From positions 1,178,001-1,242,000 of the forward strand of contig NZ_JAJNCZ010000001.1 in the NCBI RefSeq assembly GCF_021026345.1: a DNA stretch of 64,000 nt. Reading direction: 5' to 3'. The DNA is from Rhizobium sp. GN54 (GTDB taxonomy: Bacteria; Pseudomonadota; Alphaproteobacteria; Rhizobiales; Rhizobiaceae). Under the pieces are notes generated by a model, which was not told where the DNA came from, ran no database searches, and worked only from the letters and a program-made list of their open reading frames with translations. A program made the position numbers and the translations under genes. Every line of letters starts with the position of its first letter. Within the stretch, counting starts at the first letter, position 1. Below, piece by piece: positions 10,502 to 18,523 of this stretch.

Positions 10502-12403
10502 ATGCGTGTACGATCAGACTTTCTAAAATCGGCATTGGTGACGGCTGCCGTCTCCTTGTCATTGGCGGGAGGAGCAATTGCCAATGACGAAGTCCAGCAG
10601 CTGATTTCCGATTCCAAGAACTGGGCAATTCCGACGGGTGACTATGCGAACACCCGCTTTTCGAAATTGAACCAGATCACCAAGGACAATGTGAAGAACC
10701 TTCAGGTCAAGTGGACGTTCTCGACCGGCGTCCTGCGCGGCCATGAAGGCGGCCCCCTGGTGATCGGCGACGTCATGTACGTCCATGCGCCGTTCCCCAA
10801 CACCGTCTATGCCCTCGATCTCAACAATGACGGCAAGATCCTCTGGAAATACGAGCCCAAGCAGGATCCGAACGTCATCCCGATCATGTGCTGCGACACG
10901 GTCAACCGCGGCGTAGCCTATGGCGACGGCAAGATCATCCTCAACCAGGCCGACACGACCGTGACCGCTCTCGATGCCAAGACCGGCAAGGTCGTCTGGC
11001 AGGCGAAGAACGGCGAGGATATCTCCGGCGGCCAGGGCGAAAGCGGTACGGCCGCTCCGATGGTCTTCAAGGACAAGGTGCTGATCGGCATCTCCGGCGG
11101 CGAGTTCGGTGTCCGCGGCCATGTGACCGCGTATAACCTGAAGGACGGTACGGTCGCCTGGAAGGCCTATTCGACGGGTCCCGATGCCGAGACCCTGATG
11201 GATGGCGAGAAGACGACCCAGCTCGGCAAGCCGGTCGGCAAGGACTCCGGCGTCAGCAGCTGGGAAGGCGAACAGTGGAAGCAGGGCGGCGGAACGACGT
11301 GGGGCTGGTATGCCTTCGATCCGGAGCTCAACCTGGTCTACTACGGAACCGGCAACCCCTCGACCTGGAACCCGGTCCAGCGCCCCGGCGACAACAAGTG
11401 GTCGATGACCATCTTCGCCCGGGACGCCGACACCGGCATGGCGAAGTGGGTCTACCAGATGACCCCGCATGACGAATGGGACTTCGACGGCGTCAACGAG
11501 ATGATCCTCGTCGACGATATGCAGATCAACGGTTCGCCCCGCGATGTGCTGGTCCATTTCGATCGCAACGGCTTTGCCTATACGATGGATCGCGGCACGG
11601 GCGAACTGCTCGTCGCCAAGAAGTACGATCCGACGGTGAACTGGGCGACCGAAGTCGTGATGGACCCGAACAGCGACCAGTATGGTCGCCCGCAGGTCGT
11701 GGCCCAGTATTCGACCCAGCAGAACGGCGAGGACACCAACACCACGGGCATCTGCCCGGCGGCGCTTGGTACCAAGGACCAGCAGCCGGCTTCCTATTCG
11801 CCGAAGACCGGGCTGTTCTACGTGCCGACCAACCACGTCTGCATGGACTATGAGCCCTACCGGGTAAGCTACACGGCCGGCCAGCCCTATGTGGGTGCGG
11901 CGGTGTCGATGTATCCGACCCCGAACAGCCATGGCGGCATGGGCAACTTCATCGCCTGGGATGCCGCCAAGGGCGAGATCGTCTGGTCCAAGCCCGAGCA
12001 GTTCTCGGTCTGGTCGGGCGCACTGTCGACCGATGGCGACGTCGTCTTCTACGGCACGCTGGAGGGCTACATCAAGGCGGTCGATCACGACGGCAATGAA
12101 CTCTACAAGTTCAAGACCCCGTCCGGCATCATCGGCAACATCAACACCTTCGAGCACAAGGGCAAGCAGTACATCGCCGTGCTGTCGGGTGTTGGCGGCT
12201 GGGCAGGCATCGGCCTTGCAGGCGGCCTGCTCCAGGCGGACGGTGCAGCTGCCTGGCAGACGGCCGTTGCCGGCGAGAACGCTCCGACCGATCAGGCGCA
12301 GTCGATCGCCACGGCAGGTCTCGGCGCGGTCGGTGGCTATGCCGCCCTGGCCGACTATACGACGCTGGGCGGTCAGCTCACCGTCTTCGGCCTCCCGGAG
12401 TAA
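10502..12403 (+). CDS. xoxF: Lanthanide-dependent PQQ methanol dehydrogenase XoxF
   Basis: Periplasmic quinoprotein oxidising methanol to formaldehyde or formate. The product has 633 residues including a signal peptide of about 27 (ending GAIA-NDEV). The eight-bladed propeller is visible as repeated W-motifs. The vicinal disulfide that stacks on PQQ is Cys130-Cys131 in MCCDTV. The decisive feature is WDFDGVN: Asp327 is the catalytic base and Asp329, two residues on, is the extra Asp that binds a lanthanide and is Ala in calcium MxaF enzymes. The mature length is slightly above the usual 570-580 residues, with an Ala/Gly-rich stretch near the C-terminus. It heads the xoxFGJ set and depends on the PQQ operon downstream. 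Confidence 0.96.
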   Translation: MRVRSDFLKSALVTAAVSLSLAGGAIANDEVQQLISDSKNWAIPTGDYANTRFSKLNQITKDNVKNLQVKWTFSTGVLRGHEGGPLVIGDVMYVHAPFPNTVYALDLNNDGKILWKYEPKQDPNVIPIMCCDTVNRGVAYGDGKIILNQADTTVTALDAKTGKVVWQAKNGEDISGGQGESGTAAPMVFKDKVLIGISGGEFGVRGHVTAYNLKDGTVAWKAYSTGPDAETLMDGEKTTQLGKPVGKDSGVSSWEGEQWKQGGGTTWGWYAFDPELNLVYYGTGNPSTWNPVQRPGDNKWSMTIFARDADTGMAKWVYQMTPHDEWDFDGVNEMILVDDMQINGSPRDVLVHFDRNGFAYTMDRGTGELLVAKKYDPTVNWATEVVMDPNSDQYGRPQVVAQYSTQQNGEDTNTTGICPAALGTKDQQPASYSPKTGLFYVPTNHVCMDYEPYRVSYTAGQPYVGAAVSMYPTPNSHGGMGNFIAWDAAKGEIVWSKPEQFSVWSGALSTDGDVVFYGTLEGYIKAVDHDGNELYKFKTPSGIIGNINTFEHKGKQYIAVLSGVGGWAGIGLAGGLLQADGAAAWQTAVAGENAPTDQAQSIATAGLGAVGGYAALADYTTLGGQLTVFGLPE

Positions 12404-12457
12404 CGAGCCGGAGCCGCAGGCGCGCCGTCCCTTCGTAGGCGGCGGCCAGCCAGCAGA

Positions 12458-12505
12458 GAAACGGGAGCCCGGATCACCTGAAATCCGGGCCGGGCTCCCG
12501 GTTTC
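12458..12505 (+). terminator. Large hairpin between xoxF and xoxG
   Basis: GAAACGGGAGCCCGG pairs with CCGGGCTCCCGGTTTC with one bulged base across a 17-base interval. It lies in the 184-base gap between xoxF and xoxG and is followed by TTTCGTCG rather than a long T-run. It probably ends part of the xoxF transcripts or protects their 3' end, giving more XoxF than XoxG and XoxJ. Confidence 0.55.
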
Positions 12506-12587
12506 GTCGCGTATCCCACAACCCAACTGTCAACGCCGCATTGCGACAGCCGAGCTGTGTCCGTGGCGAAATGGGAAAGAGGTAGGA

Positions 12588-13109
12588 ATGTCAGTCCGCA
12601 AAGCAGTATCAGTCATCGCGTTCGCTCTCCTCGTTGGTTCCAGCATCGCATCTGCAACAGACGACAAGCAGAAGGCCGCAGCCGTTACCGACGAGGACGG
12701 CAAGTATTTCGACGCAGACGGTACCCCGACATACAAGCTCCAGCCGGACGGGACCGTCGACTGGTACACGTTCAGCGGCTATCGCCGCTATCATTCCGAC
12801 TGTCACACCTGCCATGGGCCCGATGGCGTGGGCTCCACCTATGCCCCGGCGCTCGCCGATTCGCTGAAGACGATGGACTACGGCACCTTCCTGTCGATCG
12901 TTGCCGAGGGGCGCAAGAACGTGGGCGGCGGCAAGGAAAACGTCATGCCCGCCTTCGGTGAAAACAAGAACGTCTATTGCTACCTGGACGATATCTACAT
13001 CTATCTGCGGGCGCGTGCGGTCGATGGCATCCCGCGCGGCAGGCCTCCCAAGAAGGCGGACAAGCCGCAGGGTGCCAAGGATTACGAAGCCTCGTGCATG
13101 GGGAGCTGA
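12588..13109 (+). CDS. xoxG: Cytochrome c electron acceptor of XoxF
   Basis: Periplasmic c-type cytochrome (cG/cL type) taking electrons from XoxF. The start is the ATG at 12588 with GGTAGGA before it; the much longer open frame upstream lies over xoxF and is a shadow. The 173-residue product has a signal peptide (about 1-23, SSIASA-TDD) and a heme site CHTCH at residues 72-76. A conserved VMPAFGENKNVYCYLDDIY segment holds the likely Met ligand, followed by YLRARAVDGIPRGRP, typical of the methanol dehydrogenase cytochromes. It is followed directly by xoxJ. Confidence 0.93.
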   Translation: MSVRKAVSVIAFALLVGSSIASATDDKQKAAAVTDEDGKYFDADGTPTYKLQPDGTVDWYTFSGYRRYHSDCHTCHGPDGVGSTYAPALADSLKTMDYGTFLSIVAEGRKNVGGGKENVMPAFGENKNVYCYLDDIYIYLRARAVDGIPRGRPPKKADKPQGAKDYEASCMGS

Positions 13110-13113
13110 ACAG

Positions 13114-13974
13114 ATGTCGGCACGCAGATCATGCCGTCGTTACATATTTCCGGTGATCGCGGCGATGATGGCCGCGGTCCCGACCGCTGCCCTCCCGCAG
13201 ACCGCCGGGCTCGGCGCCGCGGGCGAGCTGGTCGATCCGGACGTGCTGCGCGTTTGCGCCGATCCCTCCAACATGCCGTTCACCGACGAGAGCGGCGAGG
13301 GCTTCGAAAACAAGCTGGCCGAACTGGTGGCGGCGAAGACCGGCCGCAAGTCGGTCGCCTACACCTGGTATCCGATGGCGACCGGCTTCGTCCGCAACAC
13401 GCTGAGGGCGAACCGCTGCGATATCATCATGGGCTATGCCCAGGGCGATGAACTCGTCCAGAACACCAACGCCTACTATCGTTCGACCTACGTCATGGTG
13501 TTCAAGAAGGACAAGGGCCTCGACGGCGTGGAAACGATCGAGGACCCGAAGCTTGCGGGCAAGAAGGTCGGCGTCGTGGCTGGAACGCCGCCGAGCGCCA
13601 ACCTGGCCAAGGCCAACCTGATGCGGACCGCCAGGACCTATCCCCTCATGGTGGATACGCGCACCATGCCGTCCATGGCCGAGGTGATGCTGAAGGACCT
13701 TCAGAACGACGTCATCGACGTCGCTCTGCTCTGGGGACCGATGGCCGGCTACTACGTCAAGGAGATCAATCCGGATCTCGTCGTGGTGCCGCTCCTCAAG
13801 GAGACCGGCAGCCAGATGGCCTATCGCATCACCATGGGTGTCCGTCCCTCCGATCAGGAATGGAAGCGCACGCTGAACACGCTGATCCGGGAGAACCAGC
13901 CGGAGATAAACCGGATTCTCCAGCAATATCAGGTGCCTCTGGTCGATGAGGCGGGCAACGAGATCAAGGGGTGA
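13114..13974 (+). CDS. xoxJ: XoxJ periplasmic binding-protein-like partner of XoxF
   Basis: Protein of 286 residues with the fold of solute-binding proteins (MxaJ/XoxJ family), thought to help mature or activate the methanol dehydrogenase. I chose ATG 13114, four bases after the xoxG stop, with GGAG overlapping the end of xoxG. A signal peptide (ending about ALPQ-TAG) precedes LRVCADPSNMPFTDESGEGFENKLAELV, the characteristic first strand and helix. LAGKKVGVVAGTPPS and DVALLWGPMAGYYV follow as in the family. The xoxF-xoxG-xoxJ order is the standard one. Confidence 0.93.
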   Translation: MSARRSCRRYIFPVIAAMMAAVPTAALPQTAGLGAAGELVDPDVLRVCADPSNMPFTDESGEGFENKLAELVAAKTGRKSVAYTWYPMATGFVRNTLRANRCDIIMGYAQGDELVQNTNAYYRSTYVMVFKKDKGLDGVETIEDPKLAGKKVGVVAGTPPSANLAKANLMRTARTYPLMVDTRTMPSMAEVMLKDLQNDVIDVALLWGPMAGYYVKEINPDLVVVPLLKETGSQMAYRITMGVRPSDQEWKRTLNTLIRENQPEINRILQQYQVPLVDEAGNEIKG

Positions 13975-14195
13975 CGGTTCTTTCGGCCTGCGCCGGACGG
14001 GAGCCGGGCGCCGTTGAACCAGATGTGAGTGAGGGTGATCGCATTGGGGTGTAGACTGTCTCGCGGCGGTTCTTGGACCGCTCCGGCGTGACGGATGCGA
14101 ATGCCCTCGCAGTCCAGAGCTTGCGCCGGAAGGCGCACGATGCCGGGAGGAGATCAAATCGTTGATCTCGGGCATAGAGCGAAGAGGAGATATCC

Positions 14196-14291
14196 ATGAA
14201 GAAAAGCTGGAGGAAGCCTACGATGTGCACGGTTTCGGTCGGAATGGAAATGTCGCGTTACCACTCCGCCGAACTCAAGGCCAAGAAATAG
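14196..14291 (+). CDS. pqqA: PQQ precursor peptide PqqA
   Basis: Ribosomal precursor of pyrroloquinoline quinone, only 31 residues. The sequence contains EMSRY, with Glu18 and Tyr22 in the invariant E-x3-Y spacing; these two side chains are cross-linked by PqqE and become PQQ. The surrounding KPTMCTVSVGMEM and Lys-rich C-terminus match the family. A good AAGAGGAG lies about 8 bases before the ATG. The gene is followed 66 bases later by pqqB, the usual order. Confidence 0.95.
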   Translation: MKKSWRKPTMCTVSVGMEMSRYHSAELKAKK

Positions 14292-14357
14292 GCGCATCGA
14301 CCGCTCCATGCGACGCACACGCATGGAGCGGTTGCTGCCGGAAGGAAGCATCGTCAC

Positions 14358-15296
14358 ATGCGGCTGAAGGTCCTCGGCTCCGCGGCCGGAGGGGGATTTC
14401 CCCAGTGGAACTGTAACTATCGGCTGAGCCGCGGCGTTCGCAAGGGCGAGCAGGGCTTCAGGGCGCGGACCCAGTCGAGCCTCGGCGTATCCGCCGATGG
14501 CCGGGACTGGATTGTCTTCAACGCATCCCCGGACATTCGCGAGCAGATCGCGGCGACCCGCGAACTGCAGCCAGGCGAGGAAGGCCCGTTGCGCGCCTCG
14601 CCGATCCGGGCCGTCGTCCTGACGAATGCGGATGTCGACCATATCGCCGGGCTCCTGAGCCTGCGCGAGCGGCATCGTTTCGTCATCTATGCGACCGCCC
14701 GGGTGCTTCGCGTGCTGGCGGAAAACAGCATCTTCAATGTCCTCGACGGCGAACTGGTCGAGCGCCGCGAACTTGCGCTGAACGTTCCGACGCCGATCCT
14801 TGACTGTCACGGCAGGCCGACCGCGATCGTGGTCGAGGCCTTCCCTGTTCCCGGCAAGGTGGCCCTGTTCCTGGAGGACGCCGGCAAGGCGGAGGAGGGG
14901 TTCGGCACGCAGGAAGGCGACACGGTGGGGGTCCGCATCCGGCAGGAGGGCCGGGATGCCGCAGCGTTGTACGTGCCCGGCTGCGCCGCCGTCGACGCCG
15001 GTCTGAAACAACGAATTTCTACCGCGGAATGCCTGCTTTTCGACGGCACGGTCTATACCGACGACGAGATGCAGACGGCCGGCGTCGGCACCAAGACCGG
15101 CCTGCGCATGGGGCACCTGCACATCGCCGGCTCCGACGGCTCCATGGCCCTTTTGGCCGATGTCGCCCCGCAGCGCCGCATCTATGTCCATATCAACAAC
15201 ACCAATCCGATCCTCGATGAGAATTCGCCCGAGGCGACCGCCGTGCGGGCAGGGGGCTGGGAGATCGGCCATGACGGGATGGAGATCGGCCTATGA
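14358..15296 (+). CDS. pqqB: PqqB, metallo-beta-lactamase-fold PQQ biosynthesis enzyme
   Basis: Iron-dependent hydroxylase acting on the cross-linked precursor during PQQ synthesis. The 312-residue protein begins MRLKVLGSAAGGGFPQWNC, the highly conserved PqqB N-terminus, and has TNADVDHIAGLLSLRE, the modified metal-binding region of the beta-lactamase fold. HINNTNPIL near the C-terminus is also conserved. Its stop overlaps the start of pqqC as ATGA, so the two are translationally coupled. Confidence 0.96.
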   Translation: MRLKVLGSAAGGGFPQWNCNYRLSRGVRKGEQGFRARTQSSLGVSADGRDWIVFNASPDIREQIAATRELQPGEEGPLRASPIRAVVLTNADVDHIAGLLSLRERHRFVIYATARVLRVLAENSIFNVLDGELVERRELALNVPTPILDCHGRPTAIVVEAFPVPGKVALFLEDAGKAEEGFGTQEGDTVGVRIRQEGRDAAALYVPGCAAVDAGLKQRISTAECLLFDGTVYTDDEMQTAGVGTKTGLRMGHLHIAGSDGSMALLADVAPQRRIYVHINNTNPILDENSPEATAVRAGGWEIGHDGMEIGL

Positions 15297-16048
15297 ATGA
15301 TTTTGCGGATGCGGCACGAAACGGTCTGACGCCTGCCGCGCTCGAAGAGGTGCTGCGCGAGATCGGGGCCGAGCGATACCACAACCGGCATCCCTATCAT
15401 CACCGGATGACGGCGGGCAGCCTGACCCGGGCCGAGCTCCAGGCCTGGGCGCTGAACCGCTATTGCTACCAGGCGATGATCCCGCGCAAGGATGCGACGA
15501 TCATCGCCCGGGCGGAAGACCCGGAGTTCCGCGTCGAATGGCGCCGCAGGATCGAGGACCATGACGGATCGACCGGCTGGGACGGCGGCATCGCCCGCTG
15601 GGTCAAGCTGGCGACCGGGCTCGGGCTGGACGAGGAGATGGTGAAGAGCGAACGGTTCGCGCTGCCCGCGACCCGCTTCGCTGTCGGGGCCTACCTGTCC
15701 TTCTGTGCCGGCCGCAGCCTGCTGGAAGCCGTCGCCTCGTCGCTGACGGAGCTGTTTTCGCCTGTTATCATCGGCGAGCGCGTGCCGGCCATGCTGGCGA
15801 AATACAGCTACGTCACCGAGGACACGCTCGCCTATTTCATGCCGAGGCTGAAGCAGGCCCCGCGCGATTCCGATTTCGCGCTCGCCTATGTCCGCAAGCA
15901 TGCGACCGACCCGGAAAAGCAGCAGGCCGTCATCGATGCCCTCCTGTTCAAGTGCGATATCCTCTGGGCCATGCTCGACGCTCTGGACCACGCCTATGGC
16001 GAGGGCGGCCATATCCCGCCCGGCGCCTTCGTGCCGGAGGCGCGATGA
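15293..16048 (+). CDS. pqqC: PqqC, final oxidase of PQQ synthesis
   Basis: Cofactor-less oxidase carrying out the last ring closure and eight-electron oxidation to PQQ. The 251-residue protein has the helical TENA/PqqC fold. Conserved segments include YHNRHPYHHRMTAG, QAWALNRYCYQAMIPRKDA and FCAGRSLLEAVASSLTELF. Overlaps pqqB by four bases at its start and pqqD by four at its end. Confidence 0.96.
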   Translation: MNDFADAARNGLTPAALEEVLREIGAERYHNRHPYHHRMTAGSLTRAELQAWALNRYCYQAMIPRKDATIIARAEDPEFRVEWRRRIEDHDGSTGWDGGIARWVKLATGLGLDEEMVKSERFALPATRFAVGAYLSFCAGRSLLEAVASSLTELFSPVIIGERVPAMLAKYSYVTEDTLAYFMPRLKQAPRDSDFALAYVRKHATDPEKQQAVIDALLFKCDILWAMLDALDHAYGEGGHIPPGAFVPEAR

Positions 16049-16341
16049 TGGAGAGCCGCCAGCGCGCGATCGTCTCGGACCAGTCGCGGCCGCAGCTGAA
16101 ACGCTATGCGCGGCTTCAATACGATCCGGTGCGCAGCGCCTGGGCGTTGCTGTCGCCGGAGAAGGTGTTCTGGCCGGATGAGGTCAGCCTTGATATATTG
16201 CGGCTGTGCGATGGCCGGCATACGGTCCTGCAGATCGTCTCCGAACTCGCCGGCCAGTATGATGCGGCCCGCGAGGACATCGCGCCCGATGTCGAGGAAT
16301 TCCTGCAGGAATGGTCCGACAGATTTCTGGTGACGCTATGA
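16045..16341 (+). CDS. pqqD: PqqD, peptide chaperone for PqqA
   Basis: RiPP-recognition protein that binds PqqA and presents it to PqqE. At 98 residues it matches the family. RLQYDPVRSAWALLSPEKVF and LDILRLCDGRHTVLQIVSEL are the conserved strands and helix. The start ATG at 16045 overlaps the pqqC stop (ATGATG, so 16048 is a possible alternative), and the stop overlaps pqqE as ATGA. Confidence 0.95.
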   Translation: MMESRQRAIVSDQSRPQLKRYARLQYDPVRSAWALLSPEKVFWPDEVSLDILRLCDGRHTVLQIVSELAGQYDAAREDIAPDVEEFLQEWSDRFLVTL

Positions 16342-17441
16342 GCGACGCACTCCTGCCGCCGATCGGCATGCTGGCCGAACTGACGCATCGCTGTCCCCTG
16401 CAATGCGTCTATTGCTCCAATCCGCTCGAGCTGTTGAAGGCCGACAGGGAGCTTTCGACGGACGCCTGGCTCGCGCTTTTCGAGGAAGCGGCCGATCTCG
16501 GGGTCCTGCAGATCCATCTGTCCGGGGGGGAGCCGACCCTCAGGCCCGATCTCGAGCAGTTCGTCAGCTGTCTGGCCCGCCGCGGCGTCTATACCAACCT
16601 GATCACCGCCGGCGTGGGGATCGCCGAGGGCCGGCTTGAGAGGCTTCGCGATGCCGGCCTCGACCACCTACAGCTCAGCATCCAGGGCGCCCGTGCGGCG
16701 ACGACGGAAAAGATCGGCAATCACCGCGGCGCACTGGAAAAGAAGCTCGACGTCGCCAGGAAGGTCGTGGAACTCGGCCTGCCGCTGACGATCAACGCAC
16801 CGATCCATCGCCACAACATCGAGGAGGTGCCGGCCTTCATCGACCTCGCGCTCTCCCTCGGCGCGCAGCGTCTGGAGATCGCCAACGTGCAATATGCCGG
16901 CTGGGCGCTTCTCAACCGCAACGTCCTCATGCCGGACCGGCAGGCGGTGGAGCGCCAGGTCGCAATTGTCGAGGAGGCGCAGGCGCGGCTGCAGGGCATA
17001 ATGGCGATCGACTTCGTCGCGCCCGACTATTTCGCCGTCTATCCGAAACCCTGCATGGGCGGTTGGGCGCGCGACGCCTTCATGGTGGCCCCGGACGGCA
17101 AGGTCCTTCCCTGCCATGCGGCGGCAACCATTCCGACCCTGCATTTCGAACGGTTCGGAGAGGCGAGCCTGACGGACATCTGGGTGCATTCGCCGGCCTT
17201 CAACGCCTTCCGCGGCGACGACTGGATGCTGGAACCCTGCCGAAGCTGCGATCGCAAGGAGATCGACTGGGGCGGATGCCGCTGCCAGGCCATGGCGATC
17301 GCCGGCAACGCGGCGGCGACGGACCCCGCCTGCATCAAATCCCCGCTGCATGACCGGATGGCGGCCCTGATCGGAGAGGCCAACGCCGTCGCCCCGTCCC
17401 ACGCCGAAGATTTCCGCTACCGCCGCATCGGACGGACGTAG
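16338..17441 (+). CDS. pqqE: PqqE, radical SAM PqqA cross-linking enzyme
   Basis: Radical SAM enzyme forming the carbon-carbon bond between Glu and Tyr of PqqA, the first step of PQQ synthesis. The product has 367 residues from the ATG overlapping the pqqD stop. The [4Fe-4S]-SAM site is Cys19-x3-Cys23-x2-Cys26 in HRCPLQCVYC. The SPASM-type C-terminal domain supplies further cysteines (KPCMGGW, LPCHAA, PCRSC, GGCRCQ) for auxiliary clusters. This is the last gene of pqqABCDE; no pqqF protease is in the window. Confidence 0.96.
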   Translation: MSDALLPPIGMLAELTHRCPLQCVYCSNPLELLKADRELSTDAWLALFEEAADLGVLQIHLSGGEPTLRPDLEQFVSCLARRGVYTNLITAGVGIAEGRLERLRDAGLDHLQLSIQGARAATTEKIGNHRGALEKKLDVARKVVELGLPLTINAPIHRHNIEEVPAFIDLALSLGAQRLEIANVQYAGWALLNRNVLMPDRQAVERQVAIVEEAQARLQGIMAIDFVAPDYFAVYPKPCMGGWARDAFMVAPDGKVLPCHAAATIPTLHFERFGEASLTDIWVHSPAFNAFRGDDWMLEPCRSCDRKEIDWGGCRCQAMAIAGNAAATDPACIKSPLHDRMAALIGEANAVAPSHAEDFRYRRIGRT

Positions 17442-17532
17442 CGGCGGGCAATGAGACGCTGAGGCGGCAGCAACGACCGATTGGCCGTCGAGGGAAGATG
17501 TGGGCCGTCGCCGTTCGGGAGGCTTGAAACGA

Positions 17533-17559
17533 CTAGAGCGCGCCAATGGCGCGCTCTAG
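17533..17559 (-). terminator. Perfect hairpin downstream of tRNA-Asn
   Basis: CTAGAGCGCGCC and its exact complement enclose AAT. It starts 9 bases beyond the 3' end of the leftward tRNA-Asn gene, and leftward of it the transcript would read TCGTTTC. The likely role is terminator of the tRNA; it could also stop readthrough from pqqE. Confidence 0.6.
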
Positions 17560-17567
17560 CGAAAAAC

Positions 17568-17642
17568 TGGCTCCCCGGGCCGGATTCGAACCGGCGACCT
17601 GTCGATTAACAGTCGAATGCTCTACCGCTGAGCTACCAGGGA
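17568..17642 (-). tRNA. tRNA-Asn (GTT)
   Basis: The minus strand folds as a complete cloverleaf: acceptor TCCCTGG pairs with CCGGGGA (one G-T), the D-arm is GCTCAGCGGTAGAGC, the anticodon loop is CTGTTAA with anticodon GTT, and the T-arm is CCGGTTCGAATCCGG. The CCA end is encoded. Confidence 0.97.
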
Positions 17643-17786
17643 TCATCCGCTCGCTGCGGAATGAGCGCGTCATACAAACGCTGAACCGATTTGCCAAGCG
17701 CTTTTTTGCAAAAAGACGGTTCTTCCTTGATTGATTGCGGGAGAGGAACCAGATGACAGGCACGGGCATTGGATTTCCAGCCCGAA

Positions 17787-17886
17787 AGCGTGTCGTGTAA
17801 AACTGTGCATCGGCTTTCGACGACGACATGTGCAGGATCAAGGACCGAAGGCACGGCAGCGAATCTGACAGATCGCGACGTGCCTT
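17787..17886. repeat. RIME-like palindromic repeat, copy A
   Basis: Intergenic element similar to copies at 22827 and 52258. The second palindrome is clear, AAGGCAC ... GTGCCTT with GCGAATCTGACAGATCGC inside; the first arm (GTGTCG ... CGACATG) is partly decayed. It matches the rhizobial intergenic mosaic element type by its GACATG block followed by a GCGAATC-GATCGCGA block. Confidence 0.65.
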
Positions 17887-17917
17887 GAGCCAGCCCCGGG
17901 GATTGTGACGAGAGTTG

Positions 17918-18202
17918 ATGAAAGCGAAAGAGCCCAAAGGAACCCGTTTCGGCATCGATCACGCCACCCATGAGATCGTCATCGGTTCCTTCCGCCTGAA
18001 ACTTCCGCAATCGAGGGCATGGCGCACGACGGTCGGCGTCCTGCTGGTCTTCTTCGGCTGCCTCGGCTTCCTGCCGGTGCTGGGCTTCTGGATGATACCG
18101 CTCGGCCTCCTCGTCCTGTCGCACGATTCCCCCTTTCTGCGCCGCCAGCGCCGCAGGTTTTCGGTCTGGTGGGCGAGCCGCAAGATGCGCCCGAAGCCGT
18201 AG
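17918..18202 (+). CDS. Small membrane protein, PGPGW-like
   Basis: Predicted inner-membrane protein of 94 residues, no known function. The basic N-terminal third is followed by two adjacent hydrophobic segments (VGVLLVFFGCLGFLPVLGF and WMIPLGLLVLS) and a very basic C-terminus (RRQRRRFSVWW). This pattern resembles the PGPGW transmembrane family. ATG 17918 is preferred over the TTG codon just before it. It lies between tRNA-Asn and a 29-codon gene on the same strand. Confidence 0.7.
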   Translation: MKAKEPKGTRFGIDHATHEIVIGSFRLKLPQSRAWRTTVGVLLVFFGCLGFLPVLGFWMIPLGLLVLSHDSPFLRRQRRRFSVWWASRKMRPKP

Positions 18203-18325
18203 CGCCGCGCTCCCTCTCGATCCGGCCGGTTGCAAGGCCTGCGTCACGACACCCATCGCAGGGTAGTGAAACCGGTCGTTTCCCGGTAGGGTTAGCCTCG
18301 GATGGAGGCAATTCGGGAGGAAATC

Positions 18326-18415
18326 ATGAGCGACAGGGCAATGGGCTACCTGATAGCCGCAGAGTTCTCGGCCCTCGTATGGATCGCGTTGGCGATGATG
18401 ATCGTTTCGCGCTGA
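18326..18415 (+). CDS. Possible 29-residue membrane micro-protein
   Basis: The short frame starts with ATG behind a near-ideal GGGAGGAAATC ribosome site. The product is one hydrophobic helix with a short polar start (MSDRAMGYLIAAEFSALVW ... MMIVSR). A stem-loop terminator on the same strand follows 66 bases later, which supports a real short transcript. I do not recognise a family, and it is too short to judge by composition. Confidence 0.5.
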   Translation: MSDRAMGYLIAAEFSALVWIALAMMIVSR

Positions 18416-18480
18416 ACGCGTCGGAAGCTGTTGAAGTCTCAGGATAATTCCCGCCGCGCCGGGTTGCGGGACTTAAAGCC

Positions 18481-18523
18481 AGGATATCTCCGGTGGCGTG
18501 GGCCTGGAGAGCTATCCTGTTTT
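18481..18523 (+). terminator. Rho-independent terminator after the 29-codon gene
   Basis: AGGATA-TCTCC pairs with GGAGA-GC-TATCCT and is followed by GTTTTG on the plus strand. It overlaps the 3' end of the convergent sulfatase gene by about a dozen bases. Confidence 0.65.
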
